In this document: piece by piece, positions 16,455-25,806 of the stretch | How the letters are laid out: the number at the start of each line of letters is the position of its first letter | Position numbering within the stretch: the stretch's first letter is position 1 | Assembly: GCA_002862805.1 (NCBI GenBank) | Contig: PKEA01000029.1 | Span: 1-64,000, forward strand | Reading direction: 5' to 3' | Source: Flavobacteriaceae bacterium | GTDB taxonomy: Bacteria > Bacteroidota > Bacteroidia > Flavobacteriales > Flavobacteriaceae | Length of the DNA: 64,000 bases | The notes under the pieces: generated by a model | Told to the model about the DNA's origin: nothing | The model's input: only the letters and a program-made list of their open reading frames with translations | Database searches by the model: none | Translations under genes and position numbers: made by a program

Positions 16455-18089
16455 CTATTTTTTTAATATGGTTTTATATTCTGTTTCGTTATTTAAAATG
16501 CTTTTCGCTTTATTAATTACGGTGTTGTTTTGTGTGTAATTTAAATATAAACCATCACGATATTGAAAGCGAATTATTAATTCATCATATAGTAAGTTAA
16601 GAATTTCTTTTTTATGAGTAAGAATTTCTTCATTCATACTTTTTTCAATTGCAGTTTGTAAAAGCGCATATTCTTTAGAAATTCCGCTTTCAATTTTTTC
16701 TTTTTTAGCCGTTTCTAAAACCTTTTTTAAAGCTAAACTGGTTTCTGTAGCGAAATTGTACTTGTCGTGCTTTAAAAACTGTTTAAATGCATTAAAATCG
16801 GCTTCACTTAAGTTGTTTGGTAAGCCCGTGTTCTGATAATTGTAATATAATTGCGTTGCAAAATCAAAAATAGCATCGTTTTTAACTAAATCGTCAGTAA
16901 TGGCACTTAATTTTGTTTCTTCAATAATTACATCGGGTAAAATTCCACCGCCATCGTAAACAATTCTTCCACCTTTAGTTTTAAATTCGTTAAAATTTTC
17001 TTGCTTAATTTTTATCGCTTTTCCGTTAGCATCTTTTCTAGTATAATCTAATGCTTGAATGCATCTGCCTGAAGGCGTAAAATATCTTGAAATGGTTACT
17101 TTTACTTGAGTTCCGTAGGCAAGATTTAAAGGGCGTTGAACCAATCCTTTTCCAAAACTTCTATTTCCCACAACAACCGCTCGGTCTAAATCTTGTAAAG
17201 CACCAGCAACAATTTCAGAAGCTGAAGCACTTTTTCCATCGACTAAAATAGTTAACGGAATTTCTAAATCTACCGGTTCGTAATTGGTTTTGTAAGTATT
17301 GTTGTGTTTTACGTTTTTCGACTTTGTTGTTACGATCACTTCGTTTTTAGGCACAAAAAGGTTGCAAATGTTTACCGCTTCATGTAACAAACCACCCGGA
17401 TTTGCTCTTAAGTCTAAAATGATTTTTGTAGCGCCTTTACTTTTTAAGTCTAAAAGAGCCGCTTTGGTTTCTTTGCTTGCCGTTTCGGTAAATTTACTTA
17501 AAACGATATAACCTGTACTAGCATCTATTAATGAAAAATAAGGAACCGCTTTAATATCAACTTCGTCTAAAACAATAGCGATTGCTTGTTTTTTATTTTG
17601 ACGAATAATTTCTAGGTTTACTTTGGTGTTTTTTGCGCCTCTTAAAAGTTGTGAAGCGTCTTCTTTGTATTCTTTTAAATTGATATCGCCAATTTGTACA
17701 ATTTCATCACCTGCTTTTAAACCTGCTTTATCTGCCGGAAATCCTTTGTAAATTTCTTTAATGAAAACTCTACCTTCTTTTCGGGTTACCATCGCACCAA
17801 TTCCTGTGTATTCTCCAGTGGTGTTTATTTTGAATTTTAAAACATCTTGTTCGTTAAAAAAAACAGTGTAAGGATCCAGTTCAATCAGCATGTTTTTAAT
17901 GGCATTATCCATTAGTTCACCAGGATTGGTTTCGTCTACATAGTTTTGATTTACGGTTTTAAACAAATTGGTAAAGATTTCAATTTGTTTAGCGATTTCA
18001 AAAAAATCGTTTTTAAAACTTACCCCAACAAATAAAAAGGCTAAAGCAAATGCGGGAATCAATATTTTTTTTTGAAGAAAAGATTTCAT
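16455..18089 (-). CDS. S41 family C-terminal processing peptidase (CtpA/Prc-like)
   Basis: A 544-residue periplasmic protease with an N-terminal membrane or signal segment (ILIPAFALAFLFVGVSF). A PDZ domain follows at about residues 85-165 (EIYKGFPADKAGLKAGDEI). The catalytic core contains the nucleophile Ser in DGKSASASEIVAGAL and, about 25 residues later, the Lys in GNRSFGKGLVQ, forming the Ser-Lys dyad. The C-terminal ~150 residues are helical and family-specific. Such proteases trim C-termini of envelope proteins or regulate peptidoglycan hydrolases. It sits between rnpA and the OmpA gene on the same strand. Confidence 0.93.
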   Translation of the reverse strand: MKSFLQKKILIPAFALAFLFVGVSFKNDFFEIAKQIEIFTNLFKTVNQNYVDETNPGELMDNAIKNMLIELDPYTVFFNEQDVLKFKINTTGEYTGIGAMVTRKEGRVFIKEIYKGFPADKAGLKAGDEIVQIGDINLKEYKEDASQLLRGAKNTKVNLEIIRQNKKQAIAIVLDEVDIKAVPYFSLIDASTGYIVLSKFTETASKETKAALLDLKSKGATKIILDLRANPGGLLHEAVNICNLFVPKNEVIVTTKSKNVKHNNTYKTNYEPVDLEIPLTILVDGKSASASEIVAGALQDLDRAVVVGNRSFGKGLVQRPLNLAYGTQVKVTISRYFTPSGRCIQALDYTRKDANGKAIKIKQENFNEFKTKGGRIVYDGGGILPDVIIEETKLSAITDDLVKNDAIFDFATQLYYNYQNTGLPNNLSEADFNAFKQFLKHDKYNFATETSLALKKVLETAKKEKIESGISKEYALLQTAIEKSMNEEILTHKKEILNLLYDELIIRFQYRDGLYLNYTQNNTVINKAKSILNNETEYKTILKK

Positions 18090-18154
18090 TCTTTTTAAGA
18101 TAGGTTTAGTTTACGAATTTAATTATAAAACGTCAAAAATTAAACCAAAAAGAA

Positions 18155-18529
18155 TTATTCTTTCATTTTTTCGGCAAATTTTTCAAAAAGGCGAATGGTT
18201 TTCTCATTGATTTCTTGATAAGAAAGCACTTCTTTTGATTGGTAGAAAAACATCATGGCCATAGGTTTATCAATGTTTTCTGAAAGAATATTTTTATTCA
18301 GTCGGTAACATTCTCTAAGTATTCTTTTTAAACGATTCCTATCGACTGCATTTTTAAAATATTTTTTTGAAACTGAGACACCAAATTTAATTAATTCTTC
18401 ATTTTCAAATGAATTTTCTGCGTAAACTAAACGCAATGGATATTTAGAAACAGATTGTCCTTCTGAAAACAGAAGACCAATTGTTTTTTTGCTTTTTAAT
18501 TTTTCGTTTTTAGGATAAGTAAATGCCAT
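18155..18529 (-). CDS. rnpA: Ribonuclease P protein component
   Basis: A 124-residue basic protein that assists the RNase P RNA in 5' maturation of tRNAs. The family signature is visible as KNAVDRNRLKRILRECYR (about residues 54-71), with the RNR Arg-rich helix. The N-terminus (FTYPKNEKLKSKKTIGLLF) agrees with flavobacterial homologues, so the start is reliable. A -7 promoter element ends only four bases before the ATG, implying a leaderless transcript. rpmH and the RNase P RNA gene are not seen in this window. Confidence 0.95.
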   Translation of the reverse strand: MAFTYPKNEKLKSKKTIGLLFSEGQSVSKYPLRLVYAENSFENEELIKFGVSVSKKYFKNAVDRNRLKRILRECYRLNKNILSENIDKPMAMMFFYQSKEVLSYQEINEKTIRLFEKFAEKMKE

Positions 18530-18533
18530 GAGG

Positions 18534-18541
18534 CAAATGTA
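18534..18541 (-). promoter_or_regulatory. Promoter -7 element of rnpA (leaderless configuration)
   Basis: On the minus strand the sequence reads TACATTTG, then CCTC, then ATG. It is a full match to TAnnTTTG with the same four-base spacing as holB and padR. Confidence 0.55.
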
Positions 18542-18626
18542 TAACTATCCTTTATTTTTTTATAATTAATATTTTTTAATTTTGAATAGTTGTCTTTTTA
18601 TAATATTTTTACAATACAAAATTTAT

Positions 18627-20363
18627 ATGATGCTATTTTATATTTTTAACAGTATAAAAATAAAAAGTCTTTTTTTTTACTTCTTTTTCTTATCATTTTC
18701 GTTAAGTGCTCAAAATCAATACGCTTCATTTCAGTCATTAGTTAGAAAAAATCAAAATAATCCTGATAGCCTTTATTTTTATGGTAATAAAATTTTAGAT
18801 TTAGGTAATAAAAATAACGATGCTAATATAATAACCGAAGGTTATTTTGTCCTTTCTCAATCACAACTTTTTCAAGCAAAAAAGGAAAATGCAATTGTTT
18901 ATTTAGATAGCGCATTAATTTATAAAGATGAAATAAACATAAATAATTTTTTTAGACTTCAAAGAACAAAAGCAATTGCTTACACACAAATTAGAGAATT
19001 TGAAAATGCCGAAAACATTTACCAAGATATAATAGATCAATGTAAAAAACTAAATAAAAAGGTAGAGATTGCTCATACCTATAATGGTTTAGGAATGATT
19101 AAAAAACAAAAAAATGAGCATGCAAAAGCCATTGACTATTTTAAAAAGGCACTTGTTTTATGGGATAGCTTAGGAGTTGATCATGCTAAGCCAGGTTTGT
19201 ATTCTAACATAGGAGTTTCCCAAAAATTATTAGGCGATTTAGAAAGCTCTAATGCTAGTTTTCATAAAGGCATTTCATTATCAAAACAAAACAGAAGAGA
19301 TCAAAGGACAATTAATCGACTTTACAATAATTTAGCTACAAATTTTAGTTTTTTAAAAAACACTGATTCAACAAAGTTTTATTTAAATAAGGTTATAAAT
19401 TACTATAAATCTACAAACCAAAAATTTGAATTAAGCTTAGCTTACCTAAACAAAGGACAAAATAAAATTTTTTTAAAAGAGTTAGATAGTGCATTGTGGT
19501 ATTTAAAAGAATCCTTAATAGAATTTAAAAAGAAAAATCACATTCCTTCTAAAATTGAAAATTATAGATTATTAGCAACTACTTTTCTTAAAAAAGAGAA
19601 ATATGAAAAAGCATTAACCTATCTTGATTCAGCACATCAATTATCTGTCGATAAACACATCAATTACGATTTAGAGCATCAGTACGCATTGTATGCTGAG
19701 ATTAATGAGAAAAAAGAAAATTATAAAAAAGCCAATGAGTATTTAAGAGCTAATGATAGCTTAAAAAAGGCCAAATACATAAGTAAAAGCGAAAATGGTT
19801 TTAATCAAGTACTTGTTTTAGAAGATAACAAAGAAAAAAGAAAAAAAATACAAAAATTAGACAAGGAAAATAGCTTTTACAAATCCAATTTATTTTTTTC
19901 ACTACTTATAGTTCTGATTTTGGCAGTAATTGCTTTATTGTTTTTTAAAAGATATAAAAATCAAAAATCAGAAGTAGAGCAATTGCAAAATCAATTAGAT
20001 TCTTTTAACGATAAATTTTCTAAGACCCAAGAAGAAACAAATCTTTCAAGTGCTATTTTAAAATTAAAAAGTAAAGCTGTTTTGAATACTGCTGAAATTT
20101 TATATATAAAATCAGATGGCCATTATGCTGAAATTTCAATAGAAGGAAGAGAAAAACCAGAAATTGAAAGAACATCTTTAACAAGTCTTTTAGAGCTATT
20201 ACCAAAACAAGATTTTGTTCGAATCCATAAATCTTATGTAGTGAACATTCACAAAATTAAAATCATCAATTCTACAGAAGTAATGTTGGAAAATGGAGAA
20301 TGGATAAAATTATCTCGCACTTATAAACAAGAATTGAAAGAGCTTCTCAAAAAAAATAATTAA
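18627..20363 (+). CDS. TPR-repeat membrane regulator with C-terminal LytTR DNA-binding domain
   Basis: About 578 residues from ATG 18627 (an ATG at 18630 is equally possible). The in-frame TTG at 18582 would add 15 residues before the signal sequence and is less likely. A signal peptide ends near SLSAQ. Tetratricopeptide repeats fill about residues 40-390 (for example HTYNGLGMIKKQKNEHAKAI). A transmembrane helix (FFSLLIVLILAVIALLFF) follows near residue 425, then a short coiled coil. The last ~95 residues are a LytTR domain with FVRIHKSYVVNI. The TPR part is outside the inner membrane and the DNA-binding part inside. It probably transmits an envelope signal to nearby promoters; the secreted-protein genes downstream are candidate targets. 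Confidence 0.87.
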   Translation: MMLFYIFNSIKIKSLFFYFFFLSFSLSAQNQYASFQSLVRKNQNNPDSLYFYGNKILDLGNKNNDANIITEGYFVLSQSQLFQAKKENAIVYLDSALIYKDEININNFFRLQRTKAIAYTQIREFENAENIYQDIIDQCKKLNKKVEIAHTYNGLGMIKKQKNEHAKAIDYFKKALVLWDSLGVDHAKPGLYSNIGVSQKLLGDLESSNASFHKGISLSKQNRRDQRTINRLYNNLATNFSFLKNTDSTKFYLNKVINYYKSTNQKFELSLAYLNKGQNKIFLKELDSALWYLKESLIEFKKKNHIPSKIENYRLLATTFLKKEKYEKALTYLDSAHQLSVDKHINYDLEHQYALYAEINEKKENYKKANEYLRANDSLKKAKYISKSENGFNQVLVLEDNKEKRKKIQKLDKENSFYKSNLFFSLLIVLILAVIALLFFKRYKNQKSEVEQLQNQLDSFNDKFSKTQEETNLSSAILKLKSKAVLNTAEILYIKSDGHYAEISIEGREKPEIERTSLTSLLELLPKQDFVRIHKSYVVNIHKIKIINSTEVMLENGEWIKLSRTYKQELKELLKKNN

Positions 20364-20489
20364 TACTTAAAGCCTAAAAAAACTACTTTATTGATGTCAC
20401 TCATGTACAAAAACATGTCAGTGGTGACAAATCTTTGGTTTTCAATAACTATTTGTCCAATTTGGCTTAAAATTAAAAACCAAATAATT

Positions 20490-20873
20490 ATGAAAAAAAG
20501 TATTTTAATTACAGTAGTAATGTTTTTTTTAACAATCAATTTAGCTCAGGCTCAATCGACAGGCTGGAGTAATTGGACTAGCATTGATTGTTTTAAAGGA
20601 GTTCAATTTAGAGTAAAATCACAAAAAACAAGTAGCGGAAAATATGAAGCATATTTAGAATTTAAAAATAATTATAACGAAAATATTCATTTTAATTATG
20701 AAATTTCTGGTGGTTCTTATTCAAGTAGAAATAATAGAGTTTCTGTAAGAGCAGGAAGTACTTACAAAAGTTATGCTGGTACAAGTTTTACATCTAATTA
20801 TTTTAATGTTTATGTTGATAGGTTAAGGTTTGGTAGAGATGGACTTCAGCCATATGCTGATTGTGATAAATAA
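20490..20873 (+). CDS. Small secreted protein of unknown function
   Basis: A 127-residue protein from ATG 20490. An upstream ATG at 20391 would put 33 residues before the signal peptide and is rejected. The signal peptide MKKSILITVVMFFLTINLAQAQ is clear. The mature ~105 residues look beta-rich, with Tyr, Ser and Asn alternation and two Cys (near positions 35 and 125) that could form a disulfide. No family is recognised. It is the first of a run of exported proteins after the LytTR regulator and is followed by its own terminator at 20887. Confidence 0.72.
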   Translation: MKKSILITVVMFFLTINLAQAQSTGWSNWTSIDCFKGVQFRVKSQKTSSGKYEAYLEFKNNYNENIHFNYEISGGSYSSRNNRVSVRAGSTYKSYAGTSFTSNYFNVYVDRLRFGRDGLQPYADCDK

Positions 20874-20886
20874 ATCTTAATTGTTG

Positions 20887-20936
20887 AAAAGACAATAGCG
20901 ATGATAATTAGAGTTTAATTTACTATTGTCTTTTTA
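20887..20936 (+). terminator. Terminator after the first small secreted protein
   Basis: AAAAGACAATAG (20887-20898) pairs exactly with CTATTGTCTTTT (20923-20934), followed by a short T-rich tail. The stem is 12 bp with a 24-base loop. Confidence 0.65.
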
Positions 20937-20990
20937 TATTTTAAGTTAATTAAAGAGCACTTTAGCATTATAAATTTTAAAAAATTAATT

Positions 20991-21368
20991 ATGAAAAAAA
21001 TCAGTACACTATTAGTTATTCTTGCTACAATTTCTTTTGTCAATGCGCAAGAGATTACAGGTTTTAAAACACTAACCTTTAATAATGAATATGGCAACTT
21101 TCGTTTAAAAATCACTCCAAATACTTTTGATGCTTCTAAGTCAAAAATAACTAAGACAAGCGGAGTTTATGGTGTTAGAATTTGCTATACACAAAACGGA
21201 GTTAAAAAAGCTGTACTCCAAGATATGACCTATAAAATTGTAACCAACGAAGAATTTATTTATGGTGGCTGGGGTTCTGGCAAAGGAGTTAGAGTTACCG
21301 ATATTTCTTTTTTCCGTATCGATAAAACATCAAAAGAAAATTGGCCGAAGAAAAGCGATTGTCTATAA
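20991..21368 (+). CDS. Small secreted protein of unknown function
   Basis: A 125-residue protein with a signal peptide ending at VNAQ (residue 19). The mature part is about 105 residues, basic, with a Gly-rich stretch (FIYGGWGSGKGVRVTD) and a Cys near each end of the mature domain. It shares the size, export signal and two-cysteine layout of the preceding gene, but the sequences are not obviously homologous by eye. No family is recognised. Confidence 0.7.
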   Translation: MKKISTLLVILATISFVNAQEITGFKTLTFNNEYGNFRLKITPNTFDASKSKITKTSGVYGVRICYTQNGVKKAVLQDMTYKIVTNEEFIYGGWGSGKGVRVTDISFFRIDKTSKENWPKKSDCL

Positions 21369-21394
21369 ATTATTAACTATTAAATAAAGATATT

Positions 21395-22156
21395 ATGAAA
21401 AGATTTTTATTTGGGATTATAACCCCTATTTTCTTAATCATTATTAGTTGTGATAAAAATGATTCAGAAGTTACAAATGAAGATGGATTAAATGGAGAAA
21501 TTTCAACAGTTGATCAAAATGGTAATACATTTAGTATTGCTTCAATTGGCAATCAAACGTGGATGACAGAAAACTTAAATGTAGATAAGTTTAGAAATGG
21601 AGATGTTATTATGCAAGCAACAAATTTCGCTCAGTGGCAAACAGCAATTTCAAACCAACAACCTGCTTGGTGTTTTTATAATTTTAGTACTTCAAACGGA
21701 GTAATTTATAAAAAAATATACAATTGGTATGCGGTTATAGATTCGAGAGGTTTAGCACCTGAAGGTTGGCATATTCCTAATGATAATGAATGGACAAATT
21801 TAGTTAATTATCTTGGAGGTACAGATTTTGCAGGGAAAAAGATGAAGACTGTCTCAGGTTGGGACGCGTGGTGCACTCCAGGTGCAGGAGGTACTATGGC
21901 TTGTTATGGACCTAATGCCAACACTAATGAGTCAGGTTTTTCTGCCTTGCCAGGGGGATTTTGTTCATATGTTTCAGGATCAAGTCAAGAGTTTCTCAGA
22001 TTAAAAATGAGTGCTCGTTTTTGGAGTCTTGTTCCTAGCATTTCTGCACCTGGAATTGTATCAATTAGCTCTAATTATGATTATTGTCATGATGAATTTA
22101 CATATTGGGCTGATAGAGAACATGAAGGATATTACGTTCGTTGTATTGCAGATTAA
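21395..22156 (+). CDS. FISUMP domain lipoprotein
   Basis: A 253-residue lipoprotein with lipobox IISC (Cys19). After an acidic linker comes the Fibrobacter succinogenes major paralogous (FISUMP) domain: VDQNGNTFSIASIGNQTWM, then ENLNVDKFRNGD, then YNWYAVIDSRGLAPEGWHIP and EWTNLVNYLGG. The domain ends with a Tyr/Cys-rich segment YYVRCIAD. FISUMP proteins are exported and probably surface-exposed, and may act in adhesion or polymer binding; the biochemical function is unknown. It is the third exported protein in this cluster, 26 bases after the previous gene. Confidence 0.87.
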   Translation: MKRFLFGIITPIFLIIISCDKNDSEVTNEDGLNGEISTVDQNGNTFSIASIGNQTWMTENLNVDKFRNGDVIMQATNFAQWQTAISNQQPAWCFYNFSTSNGVIYKKIYNWYAVIDSRGLAPEGWHIPNDNEWTNLVNYLGGTDFAGKKMKTVSGWDAWCTPGAGGTMACYGPNANTNESGFSALPGGFCSYVSGSSQEFLRLKMSARFWSLVPSISAPGIVSISSNYDYCHDEFTYWADREHEGYYVRCIAD

Positions 22157-22180
22157 TATACTTTAAAATTTAAAATATCT

Positions 22181-24337
22181 ATGAAGAAAATATTCTTAGC
22201 AATTACATTAATTTTTAGTATTACATCAAATACAATAGCACAAGAATCTAAAACATACTATGAAAAAATAACAGGTTCTGGGACTGCAAACGGAGGAGAA
22301 TATAATTATGAAGCAACTTTAGAAGCTAAAATATATAATAGCGGACTTGGAGGAATAGCTGTGAAATTTGGTATTGGAGAGTATAAAATTACATCTTTCA
22401 AATATAAAGAAGAATTTTATTACAAAACAGATGAAGGTTTCCCGATCGAAATTAATAACATACAATCGGATTTAATAGATGGCTACCTAAATATTAAAAG
22501 TGCTACATATCATTATTCTGTTGCTGATCAAAAATTCAGTATGTTAGGTATTAGAAAAGGACATTTAGATAATGTTGAATTAAATAATGAAAACATTAAA
22601 TCTATAAAAAACTACAATAATGGTGGTAAAGTGAGTTTTGATGATTTTTATTTAGAATTTTTTGGAAAATTAAAAAACACTTATTTCGAACAGTTAGCTA
22701 AAATTGCTTCTTCTTACGATATTTTAAAACGAAAGGAGAAAAATGATAATTACCTAGCTGAACAAAAAGAAAAAGCCCAAGAAAAATTAAAAGAAATTGA
22801 GATTGCCCAAGAAAGAGATAGAAAAGCTAGAGAAAGAGAAGCTTTAAAGTCAGAAAACTATTATAAAACGTCACCTAATTCTATAAAAACAGGAGGATAT
22901 CCTCTTACAGGTTACCAAAAAGCACAACAAGATATTAATCGTGTTAATGCTAGTTATGATAAGTTTGAAAAAGCAATTAGTGACTTTAAGAATAAATCTT
23001 ATCAAAGGTATAAAGAAAGTCAGAAAGAATATCCAACAATAGAAGAGCAAATTGCTGAACTTGATAAAGTTACTGCTGAAAAAAATAGAAGGATGGAGGA
23101 AACTAGTCTATTTTTTAATCTTCAAAGTTCATTAAGTGATTTAGAGGAAAATATTAGTGATGTATCCCTAGAAAACCTAAAGGGTATTGATACGGGGAAT
23201 ATATACTTGAAAATGGTTCAACTATCAAGAAAAAAAGGTTATCCTACAATTAGTGACTATACAAGAAAAGAAAACTCATATGGATTTAAAACAAATAATC
23301 CGCCAATTTATAATGTTTACCACACCTCTATAGCTGTAATTCCAATTAGCCTAATTAATAATCATCCATATTTGTATAATTTATATCTAAGCGAAATTAG
23401 AGCAAAAAAAAGGACGGATGAATTTTATAATTTTGATGTAAAATTTATAAAATTTAAAGATGTATCTATATTAAATAAGTATTGGAATTTAATTGTTGAA
23501 AATTATGATACCGACCCACTATTGGATTTTAAATTAGATAACACAAAATTTCCAATGCAGTCTTTTGAATCGTATGTTTCAGAAAATATTGATGTAGAAA
23601 GAGATTACTTAAAAAAAGTTGCTGATAAAAAAAAGAGCAACGCAGATAATAAGAAAAAAACAGATGAAATTTTTAAAAACTCAAAGTCATATAAAAAAGT
23701 CTATTTTAATTATAAACCATATTATTTAGTTGAATTTCATGATAAAAAAAATGGGTTAATAGATGAATCTGGAAACTTTTTAATTGATAAAATAGAATAT
23801 TCTATACAACATTTAGGAAATGGTTACTTTGAAATTATTGTAGAAGAAGGCGAAAAGCCTAATGGTGAAAATCTGCCTATTCTTATTAGGAAATCTATTT
23901 TGTATAATTTGAATGAAAAAGACTATTCCGACCCATTATTCATTCTAGATCACCAGACAGAACTTAAATACCTCACTTTACTTGATGATAAAACTAAAAA
24001 AAAGGGCTTTATATACAAAAAAAACTTTAGTGTAGTTTATCCAAAATATGACCAAATTGAAGGCTATGGAACATATGACAATTTATATGTAATGAATAAT
24101 GGTTTACATGGGGTTGTAAATAGTTTAGGAAAAGAAATTGTACCTATTAAATATGCTGCAATTCAAGAAAATCAAATTAAAGAATCATTAGCGTTTGGAA
24201 GTATAGAAGTAACGCACTATTGGTGCCGAACAGTTGAAGATTATAAAATTGCACATAAGTTTGATGAAACAGGTAAATATTTAGGAAGATGGAAATTACA
24301 TAAAAGTTGGAGATATATTAAAAAACTAAAAAATTAA
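22181..24337 (+). CDS. Large secreted coiled-coil protein with WG-like repeats at the C-terminus
   Basis: A 718-residue exported protein; signal peptide ends near TIAQ (residue 21). Residues ~25-165 form an unidentified, probably beta-rich domain. Residues ~165-320 are strongly charged and helical (repeated Lys/Glu/Gln, with KAREREALK), a likely coiled coil. The C-terminal third contains WG-repeat-like units (KKNGLIDESGNFLI, then NNGLHGVVNSLGKEIVPIKY). WG repeats form beta-propeller-like or solenoid structures that bind other proteins, but no function is assigned. It lies 24 bases after the FISUMP gene and is followed by another WG-repeat protein, so the pair may act together. Confidence 0.68.
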   Translation: MKKIFLAITLIFSITSNTIAQESKTYYEKITGSGTANGGEYNYEATLEAKIYNSGLGGIAVKFGIGEYKITSFKYKEEFYYKTDEGFPIEINNIQSDLIDGYLNIKSATYHYSVADQKFSMLGIRKGHLDNVELNNENIKSIKNYNNGGKVSFDDFYLEFFGKLKNTYFEQLAKIASSYDILKRKEKNDNYLAEQKEKAQEKLKEIEIAQERDRKAREREALKSENYYKTSPNSIKTGGYPLTGYQKAQQDINRVNASYDKFEKAISDFKNKSYQRYKESQKEYPTIEEQIAELDKVTAEKNRRMEETSLFFNLQSSLSDLEENISDVSLENLKGIDTGNIYLKMVQLSRKKGYPTISDYTRKENSYGFKTNNPPIYNVYHTSIAVIPISLINNHPYLYNLYLSEIRAKKRTDEFYNFDVKFIKFKDVSILNKYWNLIVENYDTDPLLDFKLDNTKFPMQSFESYVSENIDVERDYLKKVADKKKSNADNKKKTDEIFKNSKSYKKVYFNYKPYYLVEFHDKKNGLIDESGNFLIDKIEYSIQHLGNGYFEIIVEEGEKPNGENLPILIRKSILYNLNEKDYSDPLFILDHQTELKYLTLLDDKTKKKGFIYKKNFSVVYPKYDQIEGYGTYDNLYVMNNGLHGVVNSLGKEIVPIKYAAIQENQIKESLAFGSIEVTHYWCRTVEDYKIAHKFDETGKYLGRWKLHKSWRYIKKLKN

Positions 24338-24403
24338 AAATTAAAGAAACTTCAATTTAAAAAATATTTAAAAGTAGTTAAGAGTTAAAAAAATCTATTT
24401 AAA

Positions 24404-25432
24404 ATGAAAAATTTTAGTTATTTACTATTATCACTAATGTTTTCTAACATCCTAAACGCACAACAAAAAGTCTCAGATAAAGAAATTCTTAAACACTTAA
24501 AAGCAAAAAAAATAGAGTGGATAACTGGTGAGCCTAATTTAGCTAAAGTAAAAATGAAATTCACTAAAAAATGGGGAATTTATTATATTGAAGCTTATAA
24601 AAATTCCGATGAAGAAATTGAGGAACTTCTTTTAGATGATAAGTTTGAAATAAACTTTGAAGAAGTTGTTAAGCCCAAATTTGATTCTATAAGCTGGTTC
24701 AAAGACATGGAGCCACTCATCATTGTTAAAAACAACAAAAAGTATGGTGTTCTAATGAATCCTTACGAGATTCATGACGCTGTAGAAAGAGTCAACTGTG
24801 TTTATGATGATGTAATGGTAAAGGAAGTTGAAGGTAGATTCTATACGCTTGTAAATGAAAATGAAAAGTGGGGATTGGTAGATTGGTTTGAAAATATAAC
24901 CTTGGTTGACCCTTCGTTTGAAAAACCAGAAGATGTTCCACTGGTTTGGATTGAGCCTTGGGCAAAGGATATGTTTGTAGCATCCAAGAAAAAGTTGAAC
25001 GCTGATATTGTAATTTTTGACGAAAGCAACGGTGATGGTGTTTTTAAGGCAAGAAACAAAACCACACAAAAATGGGGAATGTATCAATCCTTAGGAGCAG
25101 ATGATCTAACCACACTTATTCCTGCAAATTATGATAGTATTAATTTTTTTAATTTCAACGGAAAATATACAGCGGTTTATAATGAAGGTAAAGTAGGTGT
25201 GTATTTGTCTTATTGGAGTTTTTACGATAAGGCAAAACAAACAGTGCCTTGTACTTATGAAGATTACAAAAATTTTGATGCAGATGGTGTGCCAAAACTT
25301 GCAGTTAAAAAAGACGGAAAATGGGGTTGGGTAAATTGGTTAACAGGAGAAGAAAAGTCAGAATTTAAATATGAAACAACAAAAGACCTTCCTTATCCAT
25401 ATTTCAATCAAGATATTTGGATTGAGGAATAA
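24404..25432 (+). CDS. Secreted WG-repeat protein
   Basis: A 342-residue protein with a signal peptide ending near LNAQ. Repeated WG units are visible: KKWGIYYIEAY, KKYGVLMNPY, EKWGLVDWF, QKWGMYQSL, GKVGVYLSYW and GKWGWVNWLTGEE, about six copies spaced 35-70 residues apart. The copies alternate with YDxxxxF/Y segments as in WG (KWG) repeat proteins. The function is unknown; repeat proteins of this type often bind ligands in the envelope. It follows the 718-residue protein by 66 bases, and the downstream small membrane protein starts 17 bases after its stop. Confidence 0.82.
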   Translation: MKNFSYLLLSLMFSNILNAQQKVSDKEILKHLKAKKIEWITGEPNLAKVKMKFTKKWGIYYIEAYKNSDEEIEELLLDDKFEINFEEVVKPKFDSISWFKDMEPLIIVKNNKKYGVLMNPYEIHDAVERVNCVYDDVMVKEVEGRFYTLVNENEKWGLVDWFENITLVDPSFEKPEDVPLVWIEPWAKDMFVASKKKLNADIVIFDESNGDGVFKARNKTTQKWGMYQSLGADDLTTLIPANYDSINFFNFNGKYTAVYNEGKVGVYLSYWSFYDKAKQTVPCTYEDYKNFDADGVPKLAVKKDGKWGWVNWLTGEEKSEFKYETTKDLPYPYFNQDIWIEE

Positions 25433-25449
25433 TCTATTTAAAATAAAAT

Positions 25450-25758
25450 ATGAATAAAAAATTAAATGGAATACTCGGTATTGTTGTTTTTGTAATTTTA
25501 TTTGCCTTTGTGGTTTATATGAAAACGGCTCGTAAAATGGGAAGAAGTGGAATTACCAAACCAAATCAAACTGAAGAGAGAAACAGAGTTCTTGAAGCTT
25601 CAAGAAAAAATGAAATGAAAGCTTTTGAAGAAGCCCCAAAAAAAGAGTCTCAACTAAAAGACTCAATTCAGGAGTTACAATTTGAAAGACTAAAGGAAAA
25701 AAGTGAAAAGGCTAAAAAAATTCTTGAATCTTTAAACAAAGACACAGTAAAAAATTAA
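25450..25758 (+). CDS. Small single-pass membrane protein of unknown function
   Basis: A 102-residue protein. Residues ~5-24 are one hydrophobic helix (LNGILGIVVFVILFAFVVYM), and the rest is Lys/Glu-rich and likely helical. The topology looks like a membrane-anchored coiled coil. The sequence matches no family I recognise. It is the last gene of the LytTR-linked cluster on the plus strand and faces the minus-strand membrane gene that follows. Confidence 0.6.
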   Translation: MNKKLNGILGIVVFVILFAFVVYMKTARKMGRSGITKPNQTEERNRVLEASRKNEMKAFEEAPKKESQLKDSIQELQFERLKEKSEKAKKILESLNKDTVKN

Positions 25759-25806
25759 CAATAGTAGTTAATTGTTTTCCTTATTTTTAAGAGAATAGTG
25801 TAAAGA

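Noticed and set aside
20215-20235. tRNA T-loop-like sequence GTTCGAATCC
   Set aside because: It lies in the LytTR domain coding sequence, and no acceptor or anticodon stem could be formed around it.
20395-20426. Imperfect hairpin after the LytTR gene (CATGT/ACATG plus TGTCAC/GTGACA)
   Set aside because: The stem is bulged and no T tract follows, so neither a terminator nor a LytTR site can be claimed.
20391-20489. N-terminal extension of the 127-residue secreted protein from ATG 20391
   Set aside because: It would put 33 residues in front of a complete signal peptide that starts at ATG 20490.
24752-25087. Minus-strand open frames opposite the WG-repeat gene
   Set aside because: Shadow frames of a clear coding gene; no start context, domain or conserved motif.
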